Source: Achatina immaculata | Lineage: Eukaryota > Mollusca > Gastropoda > Stylommatophora > Achatinidae | Direction of reading: 5' to 3' | Assembly: GCA_009760885.1 (NCBI GenBank) | Contig: CM019715.1 | Coordinates: forward strand, 22,719,642-22,783,641 | DNA: 64,000 nucleotides | Part shown: positions 23,195-34,326 of the stretch, in pieces | How positions within the stretch are numbered: position 1 is the stretch's first letter | Layout of the letters: each line of letters begins with the position of its first letter | Position numbers and translations under genes: made by a program | The notes under the pieces: model-generated | The model's database searches: none | Seen by the model: the letters and a program-made list of their open reading frames with translations, nothing else | Told to the model about the DNA's origin: nothing

Positions 23195-23760
23195 ACTTTA
23201 GACCAGAGAGAAAAGTCTGATTGGTCTTTGAAAAAAAAAACAAACAATACACAAAACACTATAGACAAAAAAAAAACAATACACAAAGCACTTTAGACCA
23301 GAGAGAAAAGTCTGATTGGTCTTTAAAAAAAAAACAAACAATACACAAAACACTATAGACAAAAAAACAATACACAAAGCACTTTAGACCAGAGAGAAAA
23401 GTCTGATTGGTCTTTAAAAAAAACAAACAATACACAAAACACTATAGACAAAAAAAGCAATACACAAAGCACTTTAGACCAGAGAGAAAAGTCTGATTGG
23501 TTTTTAAAAAAAAAACAATACACAAAACACTATAGACAAAAAAAGCAATACATAAAGCACTTTAGACCAGAGAGAAAAGTCTGATTGGTCTTTGAAAAAA
23601 AAAAACAATACACAAAACACTATAGACAAAAAAAGCAATACATAAAGCACTTTAGACCAGAGAGAAAAGTCTGATTGGTCTTTGAAAAAAAAAACAATAC
23701 ACAAAACACTATAGACAAAAAAGCAATACACAAAGCACTTTAGACCAGAGAAAAAAAAAC
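23195..23760. repeat. About 90-bp minisatellite, 7 units
   Basis: actttagaccagag starts at 23195, 23290, 23381, 23471, 23559, 23649 and 23737. Unit length varies (88-95) through A-tract slippage. Reverse ORFs (KDQSDFSLWSKVL) are repeat translations. Confidence 0.95.
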
Positions 23761-23824
23761 ATTAAGTTAAAGACTGTGACTTGCTCGAAACTTGGAACCC
23801 GGTAAAAGAAAACCTTCGATAGCA

Positions 23825-24605
23825 GAAGACAATGCACTACCAGTTTTAGATAGGAGAGGAAAATACACTACCAGTTTTAGATAAGAGAGGAAAATACATT
23901 ATGAGTTTTAGACAGGAGAGGAAAATACACTACCAGTTTTAGATAGGAGAGGAAAATACATAATGAGTTTTAGATAGGAGAGAAAATGCATTACCAAGTC
24001 TAAATAGGACAGGAAAATGCACTACAAGCTCTAGATAGGACAAGAAAATGCACTACCAACTCTAGAAAGGACAGGAAAATACGCTACCAGTTTTAGATAG
24101 GACAGGAAAATACGCTACCAGTTTTAGATAGGAGAGGAAAATACATTATGAGTTTTAGATAGGAGAGGAAATGCATTACCAAGTCTAGATAGGACAGGAA
24201 AATGCACTACCAGCTCTAAATAGGACAGGAAAATGCACTACCAGCTCTAGATAGGACAAGAAAATGCACTACCAACTCTAGAAAGGACAGGAAAATACGC
24301 TACCAGTTTTAGATAGGAGAGGAAAATACACTACCAACTCTAGATGCGAGAGGAAATGCATTATAAACTCTAGATAGGGGAGAAAAATGCACTACTAACT
24401 CTAGACAGAAGAGGACAATGCACTACAGGTTCTAAATAGGAGAGAAAAATGCACTACCAGGTCTATACATGAGAGGAAAATGCACAACCGGTTCTAGATA
24501 GGAGAAGACAAAACACTACCAGTTCTAGATAGGAGTGGGCAGTGTGCTACCAACACTAGATAAGAGAGGAAAATACACTAACAACTCTAGATGGGAGAGG
24601 ACAAC
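23825..24605. repeat. About 35-bp minisatellite
   Basis: Units of gaaaatacactaccagtttt then agataggagag, roughly 20 or more copies, most regular from 23830 to 24360 and degenerate toward 24600. Confidence 0.92.
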
Positions 24606-24619
24606 GCGGTGCACATATC

Positions 24620-25375
24620 TCATAAATACATTGGTTTCAGTTTTATACAGACTGGCCTTGTAGTTAACCTCTTCTAGGGCCACAGAACTCATGAAGGACG
24701 TAGTAATGCTACCTTCTTATACAGATTAGTATTATAGCTAACCTTACGTAAGGGTGCAAAACTCAGAGACAAATAGTAGTGGTTACAGTTTTAGGCAGAT
24801 TAGCCTTATAGCTTATTTAGGGGCGCAGAACTCACAGGAGAGTAGCAATGGCTGTAGTTTTATATAGGTTAGTCCTGCAGCTATCCTTATTTAGGGGCGC
24901 AGAACTCACAAGAGAGTAGCAATGGCTGTAGTTTTATACAGGTTAGTCCTGCAGCTATACTTATTTAGGGGCGCAGAACTCACAAGAGAGTAGCAATGGC
25001 TGTAGTTTTATATAGGTTAGTCCTGCAGCTATACTTATTTAGGGGCGCAGAACTCACAAGAGAGTAGCAATGGCTGTAGTTTTATATAGGTTAGTCCTGC
25101 AGCTATACTTATTTAGGGGCGCAGAACTCACAAGAGAGTAGCAATGGCTGTAGTTTTATACAGGTTAGTCCTGCAGCTATACTTATGCAGGGGAGCAGAA
25201 CTCACAAATTAGTAGTAATGGCTACATTTTTATACAGATTAATCTTGTAGTTAACTTTATCTAGGCGCTCAGAACTCATACAGGACGTAGTAATGGCTAC
25301 ATTTTTATACAGATTAATCTTGCAGCTGATCTTATCTAGGCGCCCAGAACTCATAGAGGAGTAGTAGTGGCTACA
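24620..25375. repeat. 74-bp minisatellite
   Basis: gcgcagaactcacaagagag occurs at 24897, 24971, 25045 and 25119, exactly 74 apart. More diverged units flank on both sides (24640-24830 and 25190-25375). Confidence 0.95.
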
Positions 25376-25390
25376 GTTCCATACACATCA

Positions 25391-25925
25391 GCTCTGTCTT
25401 CTTCTTCTTCGCTCACTTCTACCACCAAGACCGCCAGATGATCCTCCTGAATTTACACCTGTGGTCCTCGATAGGTCCCGTGGTCCCCTGTGTGGTCCCC
25501 GAGAACCACACGAGATCCACGAGAGGACCACAAGAGGTTCAGAGTATCACAGGGCTTGAGCCTGTATTCTTGGTGGGTCTCAGAAGTGGGAATGCGTGGC
25601 ACCGTGGTTTTCGTTGCACCAGTTTAGTCTAGAGTTGGACTTTCTCACCTGAAAACTTAGACGTGTTTTGGATATTAGTATATCCCCACTGGATGAGATG
25701 TGGTTGCCCATCCAGCCTAGAGGTGGATTTTCTCACCGGAAAACCTCGACGTGTTTTGGGATACCTGTGTATCCCCGCCGGGTGAGAGGTGGTTGCCCAT
25801 CCAGTCCAGCGTTGGACTTTCTCACCGGAAAACCTCAGCGCGATTAGGATACGCATACATCCCCGCCGGGTGAGAGGTGGTAGCCTATCTAGACTGCATT
25901 GGTCCAGTGTCTCCGACTTGAGCAT
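25391..25925 (+). repeat. GC-rich dispersed repeat (family R) with internal 88-bp tandem units
   Basis: Collinear with 14255-14705. Inside it, ttggactttctcacc...ggttgcccatccag repeats at 25637, 25725 and 25814 (88-89 bp). No conserved protein frame. Confidence 0.8.
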
Positions 25926-26770
25926 TTTGTGGTCGTGACCATTACCCTTCCCAGTTGTGACTAGGACGGAGCTTTTGTCTAAAAGGACGAATCCTCGCCA
26001 CTAGTAAGTTTCACCCCTGGGTTGAGCCGGTTTAGGCATATTATTCCAGTATGGGCGTGTTTAGGACGTGACCGACCTCTAGAGAAGAGATACCGTTACA
26101 CGCGTAGCCATCAAGTTTCACCCCTGGTGTAAGCCGGTTTAGACATATTTCACCAGTATGGATGTATATCGGACGTGGCCGGCCTCTAGAGCAGAGGTGC
26201 CGTTGTATGAGGAGATCTCGCCGTGAGATCACTGGACATATCGAGTAAGCTTCACTTTATCCTTTCCATCAACTTTTCAAATCGGCGCCGCACGGCAACC
26301 CTGATTTCTTTTTCGCATTTTCTTCATTGGCCTGGAAGAGTTTCACTCCACACGCGGTATCCGAAGAATCTAGCCAGCAGTGTCTTAACCTCTGGGTTAA
26401 GCCGGTTCAGGCGTTTCGCCCGATATGAGTGCACTTAAGACGTGGCCAACCTCCAGACCAGAGGTGCCGTGATTTGACTACTGTTTACTTCGCATAATCC
26501 TTTCTTTCACCTTTTCCACAGTGGTGCCGCACGGCAACCCCATTCGCACCTTTCTTAACTGGCCAGGAGAAGCCCCACTCCAAGCACGGCAGCTGAAGAA
26601 TCTCGTCAGTAGCGACATTCGCTCTGTATTTACCGGTACTCATGGCACAAAATGGCATGGCGCCAGGTCTAGGGTAACTAGGGTTCTGGCCAGATGTAGC
26701 TCTCCAGAGAGTGTGGGTGGATGAGGTGAGGCCGTAAATTCATTCGCCCCCCTCATTCCCCAGAGAGAGA
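25926..26770. repeat. GC-rich block with about 107-bp repeats
   Basis: tttcacccctgg then gccggttta and gtggccgacctctagag recur at 26009, 26116 and, more diverged, near 26385. A second motif (gccgcacggcaacccc) occurs at about 26286 and 26526. Composition is clearly higher in GC than the neighbours. No gene recognised; the short ORFs at 26223-26438 and 26521-26724 differ in frame. Confidence 0.65.
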
Positions 26771-27659
26771 GAGAGAGGACAGAGTTTATTAGAGTAACTA
26801 TTCTGAGTGAAAACTCTCCCCGACATGCAAATTCATAGTGCGTATTTCTCAGTCATAAATCACCAAGTCAAATGATCTTATTACAAAAATCATTTCAGCC
26901 GAAGAATATATTTGAAACTCATCACAGAAACATTTTAAGTTATTCTATTACTGACATTAACAAATATAATGGCCAAATTGGCATTTTAGATAGGCAGAAA
27001 ATGTGGCAACAAAAAACCAGCCACATGTTTATTGAAAGATGGGAAGTCGCGTTATTTCGTTGGATGTAATCAGAGGAAAACAGCAAAAAAAACATTTTGG
27101 CCTTTCACGGGGAATAAATAGGAGATCGAGGCGCATTTTTATTGAAAATTAGACAAATATAAATTGCGTAGATGAGGAAGAAAAATATTAAACAAAAAGA
27201 AAAATATTACAGCCAAAAAGCTGCTCAGACAAGTAATAAATGAAAAAAAAAATTACACGTAAGAAAAGGCGAAGGTAATTTAACAAAAGGACAACGAGGT
27301 ATAAGTAATGGAAGCACCTTATTTAGGCAGGTACGCCATCAATGGATGAGCCAAAAGCTAGCCACAGATTCACCACCACGAAATTTAAACAAAGGTGAGT
27401 GCAAACTAGAATTATGAATGGTAGTAAATCTAAACTGTTTGAAATATCACCCACGCATCATAAAAAAAAAACTAGCAAATATGTGTGAAATATAGCTCTG
27501 AACGTGAAGACTTTGGGGCTATCACTCTTTTTCCTATTAAGAATAAGTCTTAACTTTATCTGTTACTTAATTCTTCACATTTCGTGACAGGCAGTCATTC
27601 TACAAACAGGATTTCAGAGGAAACGTTCTGCCAAAACAAAACTGCGGACTTTTATTCCC

Positions 27660-27660
<1 letters not shown>
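26771..27660. other. AT-rich spacer
   Basis: No gene seen. Confidence 0.45.
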
Positions 27661-27709
<49 letters not shown>

Positions 27710-27814
27710 GTCTGTCTGTCTGTCTGTCTGTGAGAGACAGAGAGAAAGAGAGATAGATAGATAGAGAGAGAGAAAGAGAGAGGGAGAGCGAGAAAGAAAG
27801 AGAGAGAGAAAGAA

Positions 27815-27853
<39 letters not shown>

Positions 27854-27865
27854 AAGAAAGAAAAA
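27661..27865. repeat. Compound microsatellite (TCTA)n(TGTC)n followed by (GA)n
   Basis: ctat units to 27709, tgtc units to 27732, then GA-rich to about 27865. The Ser/Leu-rich reverse ORFs (125 and 78 codons) are simple-sequence translations. Confidence 0.95.
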
Positions 27866-28555
27866 AAGAAAGAAACGATGAGAACCTTCTATTTGGGATT
27901 TGGGAGGAAACCCAAAGAAACCCATGGAAGTCAAAGTCAACTATGAATTCTGAGAACATAAATATGAAAGTAGATATAAAACATGAAAGTAGATATCTAC
28001 TGCCACCTACTTCATCCCCGAAACTTCTACACGACAACCAATAGGGAATCGAGATGAACTTCAGCAACGACACCTGGCGGGTTTAGATTCAGTTCTAACA
28101 CATTATACGACCACCATAAACAGATGTAAGTGCGAGAATATGCAGATGAGTGGTTCTTAAGTGTTTGCAAGAACTGCGATCAATTTGTCTTGGGACCAGT
28201 CAAGAATAATTAATATGGACGAATTAACTGCAGGGAAAAAAAAATGCAACATTCACCACGTCGTTGCCAAGATAAGTAAAAAAAAACAACTGCAGATCAG
28301 GCGTGCTAGAGGAGAATTTTTAATGTGCTAAATGGTGATAGAAAATTTGTGGCGGTTCAAAACAAACAATACAAAATAATGAAATCAGTAATTGCACATG
28401 GTAAAAATAATAAAATATGATTTAAAAAAACATATATGACATAGAAGAAAACATACTGAAGAAGATAAGGTTATGATAAGTGATAAGTTAATGTAATTCA
28501 AAAATAAGTATTATATTGTGTAGCAAGATGATTGCTAGTATATAAATATAGTAGG
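27866..28555. other. AT-rich spacer
   Basis: No gene seen. Confidence 0.45.
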
Positions 28556-28559
28556 GTAA

Positions 28560-28728
28560 ATAATGGGAAAAAAGGAAGACTGAGGCGAAGATGGTTGCAG
28601 GACATCGTTGATGATCTGCGATTAGATGTATAAGCAGCAGGCCATCTTGCTCACAACCGAGAGGCTTACAGAAGAGCTGTTAGGGAGGCAAAGTTTCACA
28701 CGGGACATGTAAAGGACTGACTGATATA
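28560..28728 (+). mobile_element. LINE family C 3' end
   Basis: Matches 56150-56310: ggaagactgaggcgaagatgg, then agcagcaggccatcttgctc, ending aaaggactgactga. Confidence 0.8.
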
Positions 28729-28737
28729 TACAGTGCA

Positions 28738-29945
28738 TTATGTTAGTGGGAGGATACTTCCTAGATAACCTGAGATATGCGGACGACAAATAACCTAAGA
28801 TATGCGGCCGATAAATAACCTAAGATAAGCGGACTACAAATAACCTAAGATATGAGGACGACAAATAACCTAAGATAAGCGGACGACAATAACCTAAGAT
28901 ATGATGACAACAAATAACCTAAGATATGCAGACGACAAATAACCTAAGATATGAGGACGACAAATAACCTAAGATATGCAGACGACAAATAACCTAAGAT
29001 ATGAGGACGACAAATAACCTAAGATATGCGGCCGATAAATAACCTAAGATAAGCGGACTACAAATAACCTAAGATATGAGGACGACAAATAACCTAAGAT
29101 AAGCGGACGACAATAACCTAAGATATGATGACAACAAATAACCTAAGATATGCAGACGACAAATAACCTAAGATATGCGGACGACAAATAACCTGAGATA
29201 TGCAGGCGACACTATAGTGACAGGCCACAGCAAGAAGGATTGCAAGCTTTGTTCGACAAAATCGTAGAAAAAAAAAGCGAAGAGAAATAACTCAGCTTAA
29301 AGGAAAAGTAGACAGAGATCCTGAAAAATGTAACATCAATGTAAAAGGCGTAGAATTAAAGCTAGTGGACAAATTCAAGTATTTAGGAACAATAATAACA
29401 AGATGGAAGATGCGAAACCGAAATCAGGAGCAGAATAGCCCAAGCCAAACCAGCATTTATGAAAATCAAAAACATACTATACAATAAAGATCTGCTGATG
29501 AATCTCAAAAACAGACTTATTCGGTGTTACATCAAACCTGTAATGTTTTATGGATGCGAAGCACGGACACAAACTAAGGGCGCTCAAAATTTACTGGAAG
29601 TAATAGCGATGACAGATTCTCTTTCAAAGAATAATAAGAATACCAAGGACAGCCAAGAAAACAAATGAAGAGGTTCTAAATGAGGCTGGGGAAAAAGGGA
29701 GAAATTATGGCAAGTTTCAGAACACGACAACCCAGATTTGTAGGACATGTTGAGAAGAATCAAACTGGAACACTTTATGACAACGGAAAAACTGGAGGAA
29801 CAAAGAGACAGAAAAAGACAAATAAACAAGACTCTTGAAGAACTCAAAAAGCGGCACTGATTATGGTCCAGCACACATCTTATAGAAAGAGTACAGGATA
29901 GATGGCTGTGGAAATCATTGACAACCAACGCTTTAATGGCATGGA
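28738..29945 (+). mobile_element. RTE-like LINE fragment (family D) with its YADD site expanded into a minisatellite
   Basis: Bases 28740-28787 read MLVGGYFLDNLRYADD in one frame, the run-up to and core of RT motif C. After the repeat array the same protein continues from 29196: RYAGDTIVTGHSKKD. Then KGVELKLVDKFKYLGTIIT appears around 29345, and the C-terminal parts CYIKPVMFYGCEA (29529) and TRQPRFVGHVEKN (29725). There are stops and frameshifts throughout. The final array unit carries D-to-G in the motif (YAGD). The element is inactive. Confidence 0.85.
28761..29210. repeat. 25-bp minisatellite, about 18 units, derived from RT motif C
   Basis: The unit is ataacctaagatatgcggac then gacaa. 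The first unit (ending at 28787) has CTG-AGA-TAT-GCG-GAC-GAC, encoding LRYADD in frame with upstream RT sequence. The last unit keeps CTG-AGA-TAT before the downstream RT sequence. Internal units carry CTA instead of CTG. A 224-bp block starting at 28804 recurs at 29028, so the array also grew by a larger duplication. Confidence 0.95.
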
Positions 29946-30375
29946 CCAGAGAGAGAGAGAATGAATGAATGAATGAATGAATAATCTTTATTTTTCAAGG
30001 GTAAAGAATTGGGCACGCAGGCCCGTCTTACATTCTGCCCTTCATCACTCCATCTTTCATTCTTCCCACACACTTGATTTAGTACAAAAATACAAATTAA
30101 ATTAGTAAAAACATATCAAAAGAGTGTAAGATTTAACTACTACATTCAAGGTAAAAGAGAAGAAGTAATTAACCTAATAAAATAGCACTCACGCACACAT
30201 ACACACGCAGACATATACATAAATAAAAATACATTGTAAATACAGATCTTCTAACATATTTTTTTAAACAAACATTAAAATAATTTCTAACAATATCTAA
30301 CAAGTTGCTTTCCTAACTATGTCACTGAAGTACTTGATGGTTTACGAGCCATGTGTTGAGAGAGTGCTGGCTATT

Positions 30376-32154
30376 TTATGGAGGCATATAATTACATGCA
30401 AGTAAATAATGAAACAGGTTTGAGTTAAAGGATGAAGTATTACCAATGGATTTTAAATTGTAGGGGAGGGTGTTCCAGAGCTGTACTGCAGAGTATGCAA
30501 GGCTTTTCTTGTACATATCAATTCTGGGTTTAGGAAGAAGACAGTTTTTTAAACGCTGGCTATGTTTAGTGTTATACGTAAACAGTGACCACAAGTAAGG
30601 CGGAGCATTGTGCGACAGAATTCTGTGAACAAACTTAACTTTGTTAAAAATGATTCTATTTTTGAGGGGTAGAATTTTGAGTTGTTTATGTTGATCTACA
30701 GTCTGTACTGGGTGTTTGTCATAAATAAGATTTAATGCCCGCTTGTGAAGTGAGTGGAGCCTTTTTGTGTTTGAGACTGAGCATCCATCCCAGATTGTGG
30801 AACAGTAATCTAAGTGTGTTTGTATGTGTGATATGTAGTATATTTTTCTTGTGTTTTTGTCGATAAAGTGTTTAATCTTGGCTAATTGGTAAACTTTCTG
30901 TGCAATCAAATTTGTTAGGTTATGTACGTGAGAATTCCAAGTTAAATGCTGATCAATGATGAGTCCTAGGGTTTTATGTTCATGAACATTTTCTATTGCC
31001 TTAGTCCCAGCACAAAGCTGTAGTGAAGTTTTAGTTGCATTTTGCAGTTTCTGTCTTGTAGTGATGAGCATGGATTTTGTTTTGTTGGTGTTTATCAACA
31101 TACCATTTTTATTACTCCATTTAATCAAACTGTTTATATCATTTTGGAGCGTTGTCTGTAGGTTATTGATGTCATAGTCACTATTGTAAACAGTACAGTC
31201 GTCAGCGAAAAGATCACATGAAGAGTGCTTTAAATGTAGTGGTAGGTCGTTAATATAGATAGCAAAGAGAAGAGGACCAAGAATGGAGCCTTGAGGAATA
31301 CCGGTATCAACCACAGACGAGCCAGATATTTTGTTTCTAAAGCAAACTACTTGTTTTCTACCTGAGAGAAAAGATGTAATACATTTTGTTAGGTCAGGAT
31401 GTAATCTATAGCCTTCCAGCTTTTTTGCAAGAATTTCATGATCAATCATATCGAAGGCTTTCTTAAAATCAACAAAGACAGCACCACACAATTTGTCATC
31501 ATTTATATTAGACAGCCAGCTTTCTGTCATTTTAGTTAATGCTGTGTGGCAGGAGTAATTTGGTCTAAAACCTGACTGACTGTCTATTAGTAGACTGTTT
31601 TCTTGCATGTGGAGCAGAGTTAACTTTTGTATATGTTTTTCAAGAGGTTTAGATAGTGATGACAGAATGGATATGGGTCTATAGTTTGAGAGGTCACTAG
31701 TCTGTCCAGATTTAAAAAGAGGAAAAACTTTGGCGAGTTTAAAAGCGTCAGGGAAATATTTTTTGTCAATACACAAGTTGTATAAGTATGTTAGTGTGTC
31801 TGTGATAACTGGTGCAGCGTAGCGTAGTATCTTGTTACTAATGTCATCACATCCTGCTGAGTTAGTGTTCTTTAAGGACCGGACGTAGTTATAAACCTCA
31901 CCGACTGTGAGGAAAGGAATATTAATTTGTTTTAGCTTTACACATTTACTGTCGCTGAAAGTTTTCAACACGCTCAGGTCGCAATTTGGGGTCGGTAATG
32001 AAGATTTTAGAATACTAATTTCTTCCCTAAAATGCTCACTGAAGTTAGTGCAAGTATGTTCACCGTTAAGTGTTTGTGGGTCAGTTTGCTTCCTTTTATT
32101 TACAAGAGTATTAATCGCTTTCCAGATTGATTTACTATCGGTTTTGTCTTTCAC
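30376..32154 (-). CDS. Reverse transcriptase of LINE family A (592 residues, upstream frameshift)
   Basis: Non-LTR reverse transcriptase, which in life copies its own RNA at a nicked target. Visible RT blocks: VFPLFKSG..DLSNYRPISILSSLSKPLEK (about 143-173); SGFRPNYSCHTAL (194-206); motif A CGAVFVDFKKAFDMIDHEIL with Asp 229; motif B TGIPQGSILGPLLFAIYINDL (284-304); motif C CDLFADDCTVY (313-323), with Phe in place of the usual Tyr before ADD; and the thumb region (residues 420-560) with LDYCSTIWDGCS and RALNLIYDKHPV. It ends at CNYMPP-stop. All catalytic aspartates are present and the frame is open for 592 codons, so the insertion is recent. The protein lacks an intact endonuclease because the frame breaks just upstream. 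The start Met is only the first Met after that break; the true protein began upstream. Confidence 0.93.
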   Translation of the reverse strand: MKDKTDSKSIWKAINTLVNKRKQTDPQTLNGEHTCTNFSEHFREEISILKSSLPTPNCDLSVLKTFSDSKCVKLKQINIPFLTVGEVYNYVRSLKNTNSAGCDDISNKILRYAAPVITDTLTYLYNLCIDKKYFPDAFKLAKVFPLFKSGQTSDLSNYRPISILSSLSKPLEKHIQKLTLLHMQENSLLIDSQSGFRPNYSCHTALTKMTESWLSNINDDKLCGAVFVDFKKAFDMIDHEILAKKLEGYRLHPDLTKCITSFLSGRKQVVCFRNKISGSSVVDTGIPQGSILGPLLFAIYINDLPLHLKHSSCDLFADDCTVYNSDYDINNLQTTLQNDINSLIKWSNKNGMLINTNKTKSMLITTRQKLQNATKTSLQLCAGTKAIENVHEHKTLGLIIDQHLTWNSHVHNLTNLIAQKVYQLAKIKHFIDKNTRKIYYISHIQTHLDYCSTIWDGCSVSNTKRLHSLHKRALNLIYDKHPVQTVDQHKQLKILPLKNRIIFNKVKFVHRILSHNAPPYLWSLFTYNTKHSQRLKNCLLPKPRIDMYKKSLAYSAVQLWNTLPYNLKSIGNTSSFNSNLFHYLLACNYMPP

Positions 32155-32738
32155 TAAATTTCTGAAGTAAATTTTATTTCCTGCCTAATTAAATACTGCA
32201 CCTTATTCCTAAGTGAACGATAGCTACTGAAATTTCTACTTTTGTGAGCTTCATCCCGTTTCCTCATGAGTTGCAATATATCGGGTGTTATCCACGGGGA
32301 TTTTGTTAGGTGTTTTACTCTCATTTCTTTGATGGGGACATGCTTGTCAAAAATGTTTCGAAATATCTTGATCCAGTATTCGATAGCCTCATCTGGATTT
32401 GTTAACTGGAAAACGTACGTAAGAGGCGAAGCTTTTAGATCAGTTAAAAATAATTCCAAGTTAAAGTTTTTAAAGTTTCTATATTTGATGCTGGTATGTT
32501 TGTGTTTTGGTATTTTATACCCCTTATGTGACCACGTACAGCAGACCGGGTAGTGATCACTCAGCGACACATGAGGGACAGTACATTCAGTAATGTTTCC
32601 TGGATGGGCTACATAAATATGATCTATTAGTGTTGATGATGATTCAGCAACTCTAGTTGGTTTGTTAACAATTTGGGAGAAGTTGTAAGATGTTAAAATG
32701 TTCTTCCATGTAGGATTTGGCTGATTAAGATCTATATT
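32154..32738 (-). pseudogene. Endonuclease C-terminal part of LINE family A
   Basis: From 32738 the reverse strand reads KNILTSYNFSQIVNKPTRVA, then STLIDHIYVAHPGN and SLSDHYPVCCTW. The last is the conserved C-terminal SDHYP motif (catalytic His) of APE-type LINE endonucleases. A linker to RQEIKF follows, with a stop at 32154. A one-base slip near 32165 would put it in frame with FRNLVKDKTDSKSIW of the RT frame. The N-terminal two thirds of the endonuclease are missing, so this is a 5'-truncated insertion. Confidence 0.85.
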
Positions 32739-34325
32739 GAGAGAGAGAGAGAGGGAGGGAGAGAAAGAGATTAAGTTCTCAACTATCTTCTTACCATTTA
32801 CTGAAAAAGTTGCACTTGTACAACGAAAAAGCGCATATTAATAAGATCTTTAGTACCATTTTTTTTTTATTCAGACAAATCTTAAATGCCAGCGTACCAA
32901 GTGACATTTCTGCATATTTTGTAATCATTTTTGAGAATGAAGCAGTTTGTGTTTTCAGAATGTCAAAATCTCTTAATCTTTACTATGACTAAAAAAAAAA
33001 TGACAGATCATTTCACTAATCCGCGCCGACACTAAGTAACTTCCGGTTATAAATGACTCAGAAATGATGTAAATGGTGAGTACTTTCTGTGTGGAATGTC
33101 AGTCTGGATAGAAACTATCTTCCAAGCATTGACCTCCTTCATACGGTTCGGGGGAAAGTATGAGTAAGATGTGAGTAAAAAATTCCGCCATTTCATATGT
33201 TACTTACAGATTTGTATGTACATAGTATACTTGCACTAAACTAACGTTGGATGCTTGCAGCAGAGTGAAGTTAGAAAGATGACAGCCAGAATGCCGTATG
33301 GACCCATACGCTCATTTTGTTTCATTCTTTGTGAAACTAAGTTAATTAGTTCTTTCTCACACCGTCAATTTTTTTCATAAATATTTGTCGTCTTTGTGAT
33401 TGAATATCTCTATTTTGATTAAGGAATTTGATTATGTTCTTATCTTTGATTATATTCTTACCTTTGATTATATTCCTATCTTTCTTTCTAGATGAGTTTT
33501 TTTTTCAGTAGAATAAGACTGTGCATCTTCTTTCTGCTATCACCACATTTTCTTTAAAACACAAACTACTTTAATGAACAACTGTCATTATTTCTTCATT
33601 AAGAATGTCCGATTTTTTTTATGTTTTAATTAAATAATTTTGCAAAATTGTTAGAAACCGGAGATCGTCGAGGAAAAAAAATCGCTTTTTGTTTTGTGTT
33701 TTTTTCGAACCATTAATATTTCATGAATTGTGTTTTCTCACATCTGTTTGTTCTCTGATTGATAAAAGATAATAAAAATAATAATAATAATAAAACGTCA
33801 CATTTTCAGTTACTGAATTAATCATGAACTCTTTTATTTCAGCTTTTAATAATTATTTTGTATATATAAAATGAGCATCCCATTTTTTTTTAAAAAAAGC
33901 ATTTTTTAAAAAGACATCTTCGGAAACAAATTTCGTTGTCTGCGCGCAGTATCGAAGTTTACATCTAATATTTTACGCATCTCCAAATTCATTGCTGTAT
34001 TAACATATATCTAAAATAAATACATAAAGATGTCCAAAGGAAAGTAAACTGTCTGGATGAGATGAAGTTTCCAAGCTACTCCCAGAACCTTGGGAGTCGC
34101 AGATTTACTTCTGGCCTCAGGGACTATGTGTCATCTGAACCTGACAACTGAAAAATGAGAAATTGTTGACAAGGAACTTAAACAATATGGATATTCAGAA
34201 AAAAAAAGTTCTACATAGGTGTTAGTAAACGGAAAACAAAGAAAACGCAAAGGAAAGGCTTTGAAAACGAATGAAAATGGAAATAAAGGAAATCAACATC
34301 ATCAACGAGGCCATTAAAATATCTC
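32739..34325. other. AT-rich, mostly unique spacer
   Basis: (GA)n at 32737-32770, where it abuts the truncated LINE start. The rest is AT-rich with homopolymers and no recognisable gene or repeat. Confidence 0.5.
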
Positions 34326-34326
34326 T

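Larger units (their letters stand above)
29955..32738 (-). mobile_element. Jockey/CR1-like non-LTR retrotransposon (family A), 5'-truncated
   Basis: Reverse-strand element. It runs from within the endonuclease domain (32738), through a complete-looking reverse transcriptase (ORF 30376-32154), to a 3' UTR ending in AATAAAGATT and ATTC repeats (29961-29990 on this strand as gaatgaat). One frameshift separates the endonuclease and RT frames near 32165. Second copy: 59300-61825 (+). Confidence 0.92.

Noticed and set aside
28761..29210. Telomere-like repeat (aacctaa motif)
   Set aside because: The motif is only part of a 25-bp unit explained by the RT YADD codons, and there is no pure short telomeric run.
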